In this document: piece by piece, positions 7,084 to 15,315 of the stretch
Layout of the letters: every line of letters begins with the position of its first letter
How positions within the stretch are numbered: the stretch's first letter is position 1
From: CAWVWD01 sp965662365
Lineage (GTDB): Bacteria; Bacteroidota; Bacteroidia; Chitinophagales; Saprospiraceae
Direction of reading: 5' to 3'
DNA: 24,863 nucleotides
Assembly: GCA_965662365.1 (NCBI GenBank)
Contig: CBFIHR010000068.1
Span: forward strand, 1-24,863
Made by a program: the position numbers and the translations under genes
The notes under the pieces: generated by a model
Told to the model about the DNA's origin: nothing
Seen by the model: only the letters and a program-made list of their open reading frames with translations
Database searches by the model: none

Positions 7084-8865
7084 TTATTTTTCTCGAATAA
7101 ATGTGAAATTACCATTCGGTTGAATAAAAGTTGCTTTGGTCGCAATGCCTTTTTCAATGGTAAATTTCATGCTGTAACCGTCTAAATCTTGTAACTTAAA
7201 ATGATGTTCTTTGTGCGGTACGAGCGTATAAGTTGGCTGCCCAGGAATCGTCACGGTCAAGTTATTGCCTTTTACTTTTACGGTTGCAGCTTGTCCAACT
7301 TGCGGAAAAAGGTATTTCCCTTCATAAATTTTCAAATCAGCTGCAGCAACATTGACGACATCAGCCAACCGTTTAAACTCAATTGACTTATTTAAAGACG
7401 GTTCGAACGGAATTTCTAATGCGGTAATTTCTCCATTTACATTCATCCGAAATTGTACTTTTAATTCTCCTGCGTCGGGAGCAGTCTGAAAAACATCAAA
7501 ATGATAATGTGTCAACTCGGTTTCCTCGCCACCTCTCACAATATTTAATTGCCCTTCTTTTTCTATAACTTCTACAAAACCATAACCTTTGTGTTCGTAC
7601 TTTCCGACATAGTCTTTGAGAGCAAACGAAGGCTTAGTGTTTTTCACTTTAACAATATCCTCTTGCTCCTGTACCGCTTTTACGGCTTTTAAAGCGTCGT
7701 TTCGTTGCTCTAACAGAATGGCGTTCCAATCTTTTGACTCAAAGCCCGCCAGTCTATCAATAACATTGTTTCGAATGATGCTATTCAAGGTTGTTCCGTT
7801 CATATTTGCCATGACAACGACACCAAAACCGTCATGAGGCATAAAACAAACCGAGGCTGTAAAACCATCGATATTTCCGCCATGTTCTACTCGTAATTTG
7901 CCACGATAAGACGTGATCATCCAACCCAAACCATAGCTATTATAAAAAACTTCATCACGAGTCATTCCGCCTGGCATTACCATTTGTGGCTGATACAATT
8001 CCTTAGTTGAAGCCGCAGATAAAACTGTTGTTTCGTCAAAATTACCTTCATTTAATAAAAGTTTTAGCCATTGAGCCATGTCTTCGGCGTTTGAATTAAT
8101 CGAACCTGCTGGGCCAATCGCATCGATATTTCTAAAATTCATTTTGACCGCTTTTCCGTCTTTTTCATTGTAGGGCAACGCATGATTTTTGACTTTTTGC
8201 ATATCTTCTACCGAAAAATTGGTATTCGCCATTCCTAATGGGTTGAGGATTTTTTGACGAAGACATTCCTCCCAAGTTTTACCTTCAATTTGACCGACCA
8301 AATATCCAGCAGTCATATACATTAAGTTTTGGTATTGCCAAGTTTCACGTAATTCGGCAGTCGGTTCGAGATAACGCAAACGACCATACAAATCTGTTCG
8401 ACTGGCATTCGAACCGTACCAAGTGAAATCATGTCGAGGCAACCCCGAACGATGCGATAATAAATCTCGTGTGGTGATATGCTTTGTCGCATAATCATTA
8501 TACAGCTTAAAATCTGGTAAATACGTAATGATCGGTTCGTCCAAATCAATTTTTTTTTCGTCCACCAATTGCATCACAGCTGCTGCCGTAAATGCTTTAG
8601 AAGCAGAACCGATGGCAAACAAGGTTTTGCCGTCTACTTCACGTTTATTTTCTACATCGGCATAACCATAACCTTTTGCCAACAAAACCTCCCCATCTTT
8701 CACAATCGCAACGCTAAGACCAGGTACATTCCAATCTTTCATTGTCGATTCGACAAATTTATCAAAGCCTTTTAAAGGGTCGTTTTTCTTTTGTGCGGCA
8801 AGCGGTTGAATCAAAAAATTGATAAATAGCAACACACTCCATGAACGTAACATATATTTTTTCAT
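7084..8865 (-). CDS. Secreted serine hydrolase, beta-lactamase (class C/PBP) family with C-terminal DUF3471-like domain
   Basis: With the start at 8865 (593 residues) the protein opens with a signal peptide, MKKYMLRSWSVLLFINFLIQ, ending in L-A-A-Q. An upstream in-frame ATG at 8919 adds 18 residues that lie partly in a dispersed repeat and would bury the signal peptide. The beta-lactamase/transpeptidase-fold domain shows S87-x-x-K90 in IGSASKAFTA, Y178-Q-N180 (YxN) and H328-G-G in RVEHGGNIDGF. The C-terminal third is beta-rich, with KDYVGKYEHKGYGFVEV typical of DUF3471. It is likely periplasmic or outer-membrane and acts as an esterase, D-aminopeptidase or peptidoglycan-type hydrolase; members of this group are rarely true beta-lactamases. 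It is a single gene facing the glycosyltransferase. Confidence 0.85.
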   Translation of the reverse strand: MKKYMLRSWSVLLFINFLIQPLAAQKKNDPLKGFDKFVESTMKDWNVPGLSVAIVKDGEVLLAKGYGYADVENKREVDGKTLFAIGSASKAFTAAAVMQLVDEKKIDLDEPIITYLPDFKLYNDYATKHITTRDLLSHRSGLPRHDFTWYGSNASRTDLYGRLRYLEPTAELRETWQYQNLMYMTAGYLVGQIEGKTWEECLRQKILNPLGMANTNFSVEDMQKVKNHALPYNEKDGKAVKMNFRNIDAIGPAGSINSNAEDMAQWLKLLLNEGNFDETTVLSAASTKELYQPQMVMPGGMTRDEVFYNSYGLGWMITSYRGKLRVEHGGNIDGFTASVCFMPHDGFGVVVMANMNGTTLNSIIRNNVIDRLAGFESKDWNAILLEQRNDALKAVKAVQEQEDIVKVKNTKPSFALKDYVGKYEHKGYGFVEVIEKEGQLNIVRGGEETELTHYHFDVFQTAPDAGELKVQFRMNVNGEITALEIPFEPSLNKSIEFKRLADVVNVAAADLKIYEGKYLFPQVGQAATVKVKGNNLTVTIPGQPTYTLVPHKEHHFKLQDLDGYSMKFTIEKGIATKATFIQPNGNFTFIREK

Positions 8866-9317
8866 AAAATCAGTTTTATTAACTTTTATTAAATAATAAA
8901 TTCTTATCAGAGATGACACGGATTGAAAAGCATTTTTCTGTGAAATTCGTGTAAATTCGTATAAATCTGTGGCAGAACAATCATTCTTATCAATTCTTAA
9001 AATATGTATGATCTTAAATTATTAATTTTGAATAATCATAGCAATATTAAAACTAAAACACATTTCCATTAAGAATTAATACCAATATTCAATTTTAGGG
9101 GATAAAAAAAAGCTTAAGCAACTGTTTACAGATAAGTACAATAAATTTTGAAATTATTTTAATCACACTTATTCATAGTCGATTACGATTACTTATCTAA
9201 TATTTACAAATCGTTTTGCCTAAAATGCCTTATTCTAATTTGTAACTACTCAGGTTGTTTAAATAGCAATAATAAAACGAGAGCTATTAAATGAACGACA
9301 ATAATACTTATAACTAA
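8866..9317. other. Divergent intergenic region, serine hydrolase / GPH transporter
   Basis: About 450 bases without a gene. The part nearest the serine hydrolase holds a dispersed-type repeat (8911-8975). The remainder is AT-rich; I see no perfect TAnnTTTG on either strand. A near match, TAATTTG, lies about 80 nt upstream of the transporter start. Nothing else is recognisable. Confidence 0.5.
8911..8975. repeat. Dispersed-type repeat with three 10-bp tandem units
   Basis: Three near-identical 10-mers follow one another at 8941, 8951 and 8961 (TGAAATTCGT, GTAAATTCGT, ATAAATCTGT), preceded by GATGACACGGATTG and followed by GGCA. On the other strand this reads as a 'GCCACAGATT...ACGAATTTACACGAATTT...ATCCGTGTCATCT' type sequence. 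I recall such sequence as a recurrent intergenic repeat in several bacterial groups; no search was done. Confidence 0.6.
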
Positions 9318-10763
9318 ATGGCAAAGCTACCCTTTTGGACAAAAGTTTGGTATGGTTACGGAAATGTTGGAAATGCTGTAAAAACCGTTGTTTTTAGCAC
9401 ATTTCTATTCTTTTACTATGATCAAGTTTTAGGACTTTCCAGCACAATGTGCGGTATGGCCATTTTTATTGCCTTGTGCTTCGATGCAATCAATGACCCT
9501 TTGATTGGATTGTGGTCAGATCGGACAAAATCGCCCAAATGGGGTAATCGCTTGATCTTCATGTTATTTGGAGGCTTTCCGTTCGCATTATTTTTATTTT
9601 GCTTATTTATTCCGCCAAGTGATTTATCTCAAACAGGATTGTTTATATGGTTTGTTGTTTTTGCGATTCTCACCCGAACGGCTCAAACTTTTTTCCAAAT
9701 CCCTTACTTATCTTTAGGAGCAGAACTAACGGAAGATTACACCGAACGCTCGAATTTATACAGTTTTGCTCAGTTTTTTGGGTTTATAGGTAATGTTGCC
9801 GTCGCTGGAGCAGGCTATCTCCTCTTTTTTAGAAGCACCGAACAGTTTGACAACGGAATGTTAAACGAAGCGATGTATCCTGCTTTTGGCATTTACGCCG
9901 CCGTATCAATTTTGCTCGGCTCGTATTTATCCATTTTTGGCATTCGCAAAACCGTCCTAAAACGTACACACGCCCCCGCTGTTCACCAACAACGATTTTA
10001 CAAATCTATCTCAAATATTTTTAAAAATAAATCTTTCAAAAATATCATTATTGGTTTAGCCATTTTAATGATTATTAATGCTACAGGCGAGATACTTTCC
10101 ACCTACTTATTTTTACATTTTTGGGAAATCAAGCCAGAAGAAATTGCTATTTATTTAGCCGCACCCTTTTTTATCGGTTTATTGATTGCAATGTGGCTTT
10201 CGCCAAAAACAGTGCAGTGGTTCGATAAGAAAAATACGTTAATATACAGTGTCGTTGGCATCTGGTTGATTACGACAGTTTTAATTTGCTTAAAATTATT
10301 TAACATTATTCCTAATACGAAAAATGCCGTTGTCGTTACGCTCATGATTGGAATTGGTCTCATCAATGTTTTTGCACCACTTATTTTAATCACAGTCAAC
10401 TCTATCTTTGCCGATATTGCGGACGAAATACGCTTCGAGTCCGAGCATCAACAAACGGGAGCATTATTTTCGATTCGAGCTTTATTGTCGAAGTTAGCCA
10501 CCGGTGTCGGAAGTTTATTTGCAGGTATTTTGTTAGACATGATTCATTTTCCGAGAGGAGCAGAAATTGGCACCGTGAGTAAAACCGTTGCTTATAACTT
10601 AGGGTTAGTTTCCGGGCCCTTTTTAGCCGTTATTGGTTTGATTCCTATTTTATTTTTTATGAATTATAAAATTGATAAAAATCGACATCAAATGATACAA
10701 ACCGCCCTTCTGAATAAAGAAAAATATAAAAAAATGAGTGGGTCAAATCCTACATCAGACTAA
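9318..10763 (+). CDS. GPH-family (glycoside-pentoside-hexuronide:cation) symporter, MFS superfamily
   Basis: A 481-residue inner-membrane transporter with about 12 hydrophobic segments, related to MelB. The N-terminal half carries the family signature FDAINDPLIGLWSDRTKSPK (residues 57-76) followed by WGNRLIFMLFG. This includes the aspartates that in MelB-type carriers take part in cation and sugar coupling. FQIPYLSLGAELTEDYTERS is a second family block. The C-terminal half has QQTGALFSIRALLSKLATGV, also typical. It likely imports a glycoside or similar solute with Na+ or H+; the substrate is not predictable, and no sugar hydrolase gene is adjacent. The start ATG is preceded by ACTTATAACTAA and lacks a Shine-Dalgarno sequence. 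The stop codon overlaps the convergent DUF445 gene by 9 bp. Confidence 0.87.
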   Translation: MAKLPFWTKVWYGYGNVGNAVKTVVFSTFLFFYYDQVLGLSSTMCGMAIFIALCFDAINDPLIGLWSDRTKSPKWGNRLIFMLFGGFPFALFLFCLFIPPSDLSQTGLFIWFVVFAILTRTAQTFFQIPYLSLGAELTEDYTERSNLYSFAQFFGFIGNVAVAGAGYLLFFRSTEQFDNGMLNEAMYPAFGIYAAVSILLGSYLSIFGIRKTVLKRTHAPAVHQQRFYKSISNIFKNKSFKNIIIGLAILMIINATGEILSTYLFLHFWEIKPEEIAIYLAAPFFIGLLIAMWLSPKTVQWFDKKNTLIYSVVGIWLITTVLICLKLFNIIPNTKNAVVVTLMIGIGLINVFAPLILITVNSIFADIADEIRFESEHQQTGALFSIRALLSKLATGVGSLFAGILLDMIHFPRGAEIGTVSKTVAYNLGLVSGPFLAVIGLIPILFFMNYKIDKNRHQMIQTALLNKEKYKKMSGSNPTSD

Positions 10764-12068
10764 GGTAAATACTTGTAATAACCCCGCTAAACCGCCCAGA
10801 GCCGCACCGACTAAAATTAACTTCAATTCGTCTTCTTGAAATACTGGCCGCAAAAATCCTTGAAACTCTTTTGGTGAAAGATTCGCCATTTTCTCACGCA
10901 TTGTACCTTCGATATCTAACGCTTCTTCGGCATAGTCAAAAATAATTCGAATTTCGTTGGGCAACTCTTCTATAAATCGTTCAGTTGCATGAAGTTTGAG
11001 GGCTTGATATTTTCTTGTACCCGAGGTAAGTTGAATCAACGAACGAGAAAGCCCAGCCGTTTTATCGACGGCATCTTGTATGTGATGTTCTACTATTTTT
11101 ATTAATTTTTCAGAGCCTTTGCCTTCTAATATGGTCTGAAAAATATTCTGTGTTGTTAAAATTTCAGAAGCGACAATTTCAGAATAAGCTTTTGCCACTT
11201 CTTTCTGACGTTTCATAAACAATCCTTGAAAAGTTACAAACATAAACCGATACGGTTCGACAGGTTCAAAAATCAGTTTTAGAGCCAACCAGTTTGTAGC
11301 ATATCCAATGACAACACCGCCAATCGGCAGCAGCGTCCAAGCCCAAGTAAGATCAGAAACAAAATACCAGATAATCATCTGAATCACACCAAAAGCAAAT
11401 CCAAAATAAATCCCTGACTTTTCGATAAATTTAAATTCTTTCTCTCCTACCGTTAAAAAAATATCATTCAGCAAGGTTTTATCTTTCGTCAATTCGTTGA
11501 CAACCATACCTTTTATGTCCAATAATTCTTCAATATTATCTTTCACGTCATCCATAATCTCTTCAATGACGTGCGGAAACTCGTCTGCTGCCGCTTGAAA
11601 AATTTGTTGTTTTCGCTTATCCGACAACGTATTCCAAATCAAGGGAAATTCTTCTGCAAAAGTTTCATTAATAATATCGTGTGCTAAAGCATCTAATCGA
11701 GGAGCCATTTCCTTAGCAATAACATCGGGGCGAATTTGTGCAAATTGTTCTTTAATATCAATCAATTTGCCCGTCATCAAATCTACTGCACGAGCCGCCA
11801 TCACTTCAGCTTTAGACGGAATAATACCTTGCCAACCTATCGCACCAATACCTTTCCATCCCAACGGCTTTATACCAAACCATTCGTTTTTTTCTGCTTT
11901 AATTCCAACAAAATTAACTGGATAAAAAGTCATCTTGAGTGCAATGACATTAGTCGCCCAACCCATAAAAGCAGCCGTGAAAGGAATAATAAGGTACAAC
12001 CAAATATCAGGCTCATTACGGAAAAATTCCATGATTAATTCCCATATTTCGTTGAGGTTTGTCGGCAT
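10755..12068 (-). CDS. DUF445 family membrane protein (YheB-like)
   Basis: A 437-residue protein of unknown function anchored in the membrane. Hydrophobic segments lie at about residues 22-48, 219-260 and 414-436, with long charged helices between them. The sequence contains an internal duplication: GWATNVIALKMTFYPV (36-51) matches GYATNWLALKLIFEPV (255-270). Each copy is followed by a QG segment, GWQGIIPSKAEVMAARAVD and FQGLFMKRQKEVAKAYSEIV, and then a predicted coiled helix. This two-copy organisation is characteristic of DUF445. The start ATG at 12068 has a candidate promoter element 50 nt upstream. The end overlaps the symporter stop. A role in envelope organisation has been suggested for relatives but is not established here. 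Confidence 0.85.
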   Translation of the reverse strand: MPTNLNEIWELIMEFFRNEPDIWLYLIIPFTAAFMGWATNVIALKMTFYPVNFVGIKAEKNEWFGIKPLGWKGIGAIGWQGIIPSKAEVMAARAVDLMTGKLIDIKEQFAQIRPDVIAKEMAPRLDALAHDIINETFAEEFPLIWNTLSDKRKQQIFQAAADEFPHVIEEIMDDVKDNIEELLDIKGMVVNELTKDKTLLNDIFLTVGEKEFKFIEKSGIYFGFAFGVIQMIIWYFVSDLTWAWTLLPIGGVVIGYATNWLALKLIFEPVEPYRFMFVTFQGLFMKRQKEVAKAYSEIVASEILTTQNIFQTILEGKGSEKLIKIVEHHIQDAVDKTAGLSRSLIQLTSGTRKYQALKLHATERFIEELPNEIRIIFDYAEEALDIEGTMREKMANLSPKEFQGFLRPVFQEDELKLILVGAALGGLAGLLQVFTLV

Positions 12069-12118
12069 TTGTATTAGTTGATTCTGAATTTGAATAATTG
12101 GTAAATATAAATAGGCTA

Positions 12119-12126
12119 CAAAAGTA
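12119..12126 (-). promoter_or_regulatory. Candidate -7 promoter element for the DUF445 gene
   Basis: Reads TACTTTTG on the minus strand, a perfect match to the Bacteroidota TAnnTTTG element and identical to the glnA promoter's -7 element. It would give a leader of roughly 40 nt. No -33 TTG is seen at the right distance, so confidence is limited. Confidence 0.4.
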
Positions 12127-12239
12127 AAAAATCTTTTAGAAACTAAACGAAAACACTATGGAATATCCGCTTTTTAGTAATATGTAAACTATTCATAGAT
12201 ATATAGTTTATAAAGGCAAGGTAGCTTCATTTGAATTAC

Positions 12240-12277
12240 AAAAGACCTAAAAGTTTTTTAATTCTTTTAGGTCTTTT
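12240..12277 (-). terminator. Terminator hairpin after ppk1
   Basis: A perfect 14-bp stem (AAAAGACCTAAAAG at 12240-12253 with its complement at 12264-12277) and a 10-nt loop. It lies about 75 nt beyond the ppk1 stop codon, and the minus-strand arm ends in four T residues. The A-rich start of the stem also allows action on plus-strand transcription, but no plus-strand gene precedes it. Confidence 0.75.
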
Positions 12278-12351
12278 GCATTTCAAATAAACCATTTAGA
12301 TTAAGCTATCAAGTTGAGCTATCTAATTTTCTGAGAAAAACCATGTATCTA

Positions 12352-14403
12352 CTAACAATTATCTTTAATATACTGATGTGTCGCCAGTTGAGATTGTACT
12401 AAAACTTTTCCTTTTGGTTTCACATATTTATTTCGATGTTTTTCATCAATAATTCTTGCTTTCACGTTATCTGCCAACTGAATTTCCATTAGATCTTGAA
12501 TTGTCTTTTTGATTTGCTCATCGACAATCGGAAACGCTACCTCTACCCTTCTACTAAGGTTTCGCTCCATCGTATCTGCCGACGATAAATACGTAATTAA
12601 ATCGCCTTTATTATAAAAACTAAAAACTCGAGCGTGTTCTAAATACCTATCTACGATACTAATAATCTGTATATTATGACTAATTCCTGGCAGCCCTGGC
12701 ATTAAACGACAAATTCCTCTGATAATCAAATCTATTTTTACCCCAGCAATACTCGCTTCATATAGTTTATAAATAATTTGTTCATCTTCTAAACTATTGA
12801 CTTTCAATAAAATATGAGCTTTATCACCTCTTTTAGCATTTCTAATTTCCTGCTCGATATGTTCGGTCAAATCTTCCCGCAAATTGAATTGTCCGACCCA
12901 AAGATATTTAAATGGCTTTTTAGGTTTTTTCTGATTTTCCAAGAAATCAAAAACAGATTCAATTTCTGTAATAATCGCCTTATTCGCTGTAAAAACCCCT
13001 AAATCACTGTATATTTTGGCCGTTTTTTCATGAAAATTACCAGTAGCCAGATAAGCGTACTGTTGCTTATCTTTTCCTTCTTTGCGAGTCACCAACGCCA
13101 ATTTTGCATGAACTTTAAGACCGGGAAAACTATAAATTACTTTTACCCCTGCTCGTTTTAATCTATCTGCCCAAATCAAATTCGCTTCTTCATCAAATCG
13201 AGCTTTAATTTCGACAAACGCCATCACCTCTTTTCCAGCTTTAGCTGCTCGTATCAAAGCATCCATAATTCTGGAACTCTTCGCTACTCGATACTGTACA
13301 ATTTTTATAGCCGTCACGTCGGGATCAGTCGCTGCTTCTTCAAATAATCGAATAACCGATTCGTAAGTATGATAAGGTACATGAATCAAATGATCTTTAT
13401 CCTCAATCGCCTCAAAAATCGTGTTATAACCTTCCATCGAAGAAAGCGGCAACAAGGGTAAAGGCTGTAACTCTAAGTATTTCTTGCCAAAATCAGGAAA
13501 ACCAAAAAAATCGAAATTATTATGAATGCGACCTTCAGGAAATAAGTCAATATCTTCCAAATTCCAACATTCCTTCAAAAACTTGAGCATCGAAGGCGGC
13601 ATATTTCTATCATAAACAAACCTTGCCGCAGGGCCAACTTTTCGTTTTGCTAAACCAGTTTTTATTTTTTCTACTAAATTACCCGAAAACTCATCATCGA
13701 TATATAAATCTGCATCTCGTGTCAACTTGAAAGAATAAGCAGATTCAAAATCATAATCCTGAATTCGACTTGGAATCGTATGACGCACAATATCATCTAA
13801 TAAAATAATCTCGTGAATATCCGGCTGCTCACTCGGCAACTCAATAAACCGAGGCAAAAACTCTGACGGTACGGAGAAAATCGCATATCGCTCATCTTCA
13901 CCTCCGTCATCTTTCAGCTTTGCCGCCATATACAACGCTGCATCACGCAACGACGGTCGAATAATTTGTTTCGAAATTAAGACTGGATAACCAAATACCG
14001 ATTTATGCTGCTGATAATAATCCTCTACAAAAGCCGACTGCGTTTCTGTCAATTGAGTATTTCGTTTAATAACAATGCCGTGTTCGATCAATTCAGGTAC
14101 AATTTCTTCGTTATAAATTCGAGAGAACTCAATCTGTTGATTATTGATCTCACTCCGCATTTTTCTCAGAATCGTACTCGGCTTAAAGTGTAACGCCTTT
14201 TGTGACTTCTTTTTCAGCTTTATCAAACTCCTCGTCGAAGCAACCCGTACCCGAAAAAACTCTCCTAAATTAGACGAATAAATCGCTAAAAATTTAATCC
14301 GTTCAAACAAAGGATTACGCTTGTCTTTCGCTTCTTGTAGTACTCTATAGTTAAAAGACAACCAAGTAATATCTCGATTTTTTAATGGATACTGCGTTTT
14401 CAT
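12352..14403 (-). CDS. ppk1: Polyphosphate kinase 1
   Basis: Reversibly transfers the gamma phosphate of ATP to a growing polyphosphate chain through a phosphohistidine intermediate. With the ATG at 14403 (683 residues; a GTG at 14412 adds three) the length is normal for the family. The N-terminal domain starts with the typical NRDITWLSFNYRVLQEA. The two family histidines are in GLKVHAKLALV (H432, the autophosphorylated one by family alignment) and YLEHARVFSFY (H590). YLATGNFHEKTAKIYSD and YLSSADTMERNLSRRVE are further PPK1 signatures. It is the second gene of an operon: the sixA-like phosphatase ends 33 bp upstream on the same strand. A terminator follows. Confidence 0.95.
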   Translation of the reverse strand: MKTQYPLKNRDITWLSFNYRVLQEAKDKRNPLFERIKFLAIYSSNLGEFFRVRVASTRSLIKLKKKSQKALHFKPSTILRKMRSEINNQQIEFSRIYNEEIVPELIEHGIVIKRNTQLTETQSAFVEDYYQQHKSVFGYPVLISKQIIRPSLRDAALYMAAKLKDDGGEDERYAIFSVPSEFLPRFIELPSEQPDIHEIILLDDIVRHTIPSRIQDYDFESAYSFKLTRDADLYIDDEFSGNLVEKIKTGLAKRKVGPAARFVYDRNMPPSMLKFLKECWNLEDIDLFPEGRIHNNFDFFGFPDFGKKYLELQPLPLLPLSSMEGYNTIFEAIEDKDHLIHVPYHTYESVIRLFEEAATDPDVTAIKIVQYRVAKSSRIMDALIRAAKAGKEVMAFVEIKARFDEEANLIWADRLKRAGVKVIYSFPGLKVHAKLALVTRKEGKDKQQYAYLATGNFHEKTAKIYSDLGVFTANKAIITEIESVFDFLENQKKPKKPFKYLWVGQFNLREDLTEHIEQEIRNAKRGDKAHILLKVNSLEDEQIIYKLYEASIAGVKIDLIIRGICRLMPGLPGISHNIQIISIVDRYLEHARVFSFYNKGDLITYLSSADTMERNLSRRVEVAFPIVDEQIKKTIQDLMEIQLADNVKARIIDEKHRNKYVKPKGKVLVQSQLATHQYIKDNC

Positions 14404-14436
14404 AAAATTCACTACTTTTTTTGATTATTAGTATGC

Positions 14437-14928
14437 TTAGGCACTTTTAGGATAATCGTAAAATAGAAACTTTGCAGAACTTCCAGCAAAGTTTTTCCAA
14501 GTTTTTGTTTTGAATCGTACCCCAAACATTCCTGTCGTCGGCACATTTTCAATCATTTTGTTAGAAAAACGATTGGCAATCATTGTGAATGTAGGATTAT
14601 GACCGAATACTAATATTAGATTATAATTATCTGGTAATGAACAAATTACATCAAAAACATCTTCGACAGATGCTTCATATATTTTCTCGTCTTCTTGGAT
14701 GTTGGCAACTGGATAATCTAATAATTCTGCAAAATAAGTAGCCGTCATTTTTGCACGAACAGCGGCACTACTCACTATTAAATCAGGTTTAATCGCCAAT
14801 TTTTGCAAACGAATTGCCATTTCAGGAGCGTCACGCTTGCCACGTTTATTAAGTGGTCGCTCAAAATCCGTCAATTCTGGATATTTCCAACTTGATTTAG
14901 CATGCCGGATAAAGATTATTGTTTTCAA
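14437..14928 (-). CDS. sixA: SixA-like histidine phosphatase
   Basis: A 163-residue cytoplasmic member of the histidine phosphatase (phosphoglycerate-mutase-like) superfamily. The catalytic motif is R8-H9-A-K in FIRHAKSSW, the RHG variant typical of SixA. The other expected pocket residues are R58 in SSAAVRA, E85 in IYEAS and the second histidine H110 in VFGHNPTF. SixA in E. coli dephosphorylates phosphohistidine on partner proteins; the target here is unknown. The start must be TTG at 14928, giving MKTIIFIRHAKSS; no in-frame ATG lies upstream, and the motif lies at its normal distance from this codon. It is the first gene of a two-gene operon with ppk1, so a link to polyphosphate or phosphohistidine metabolism is an attractive inference. 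Confidence 0.88.
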   Translation of the reverse strand: MKTIIFIRHAKSSWKYPELTDFERPLNKRGKRDAPEMAIRLQKLAIKPDLIVSSAAVRAKMTATYFAELLDYPVANIQEDEKIYEASVEDVFDVICSLPDNYNLILVFGHNPTFTMIANRFSNKMIENVPTTGMFGVRFKTKTWKNFAGSSAKFLFYDYPKSA

Positions 14929-15315
14929 ATGTTTATTTTTTATAAAAAGGTAGATTGTAAATGTAACTTTATAATAAATGATAGTTTTTTGAATATTAGA
15001 GATTAATTATCTATCAATTTTAGACTTCCCCAAAAAAATTTAAAGAACCATTTTAAGGGCTTCCAAAACACTTCAAAACATGAATAACTTTTTCGCATTT
15101 ATTCATTGCATTAAAGTATTGCAAATATGTCAACATTTACACGATTCATCATATATATATTGTAAATTTCACAAAAAAATAATAGAAAAATAACTAATCA
15201 AAAAAAATCTTCTATTTTTTACCAATAATTATTATTTGCATAATATCTTTACCCGAATTATAAAAAAACACAAGCGAATTTTCGCAATTTCATATAACTA
15301 ACCAAAGTTATAACA
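14929..15315. other. Divergent intergenic region, sixA-ppk1 / pdhA
   Basis: About 390 AT-rich bases without a gene. The best promoter-like element for the plus-strand gene is TATCTTTA at 15244-15251, one base off the TAnnTTTG consensus and 65 nt upstream of the start; no -33 TTG is at the right distance. A 37-codon ORF at 15080-15193 is judged to be chance. Nothing else seen. Confidence 0.5.

Noticed and set aside
7084..8865. Antibiotic-resistance beta-lactamase
   Set aside because: The protein has the fold and SxxK/YxN motifs, but its length and C-terminal DUF3471-like domain place it with general serine hydrolases; resistance cannot be claimed.
8866..8919. N-terminal extension of the serine hydrolase from the ATG at 8919
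   Set aside because: It adds 18 residues before a clear signal peptide and starts inside a dispersed repeat.
15080..15193. 37-codon ORF upstream of pdhA (MNNFFAFIHCIKVL)
   Set aside because: AT-rich chance frame in a divergent promoter region, rich in rare C/H/I/K without a clear membrane segment.
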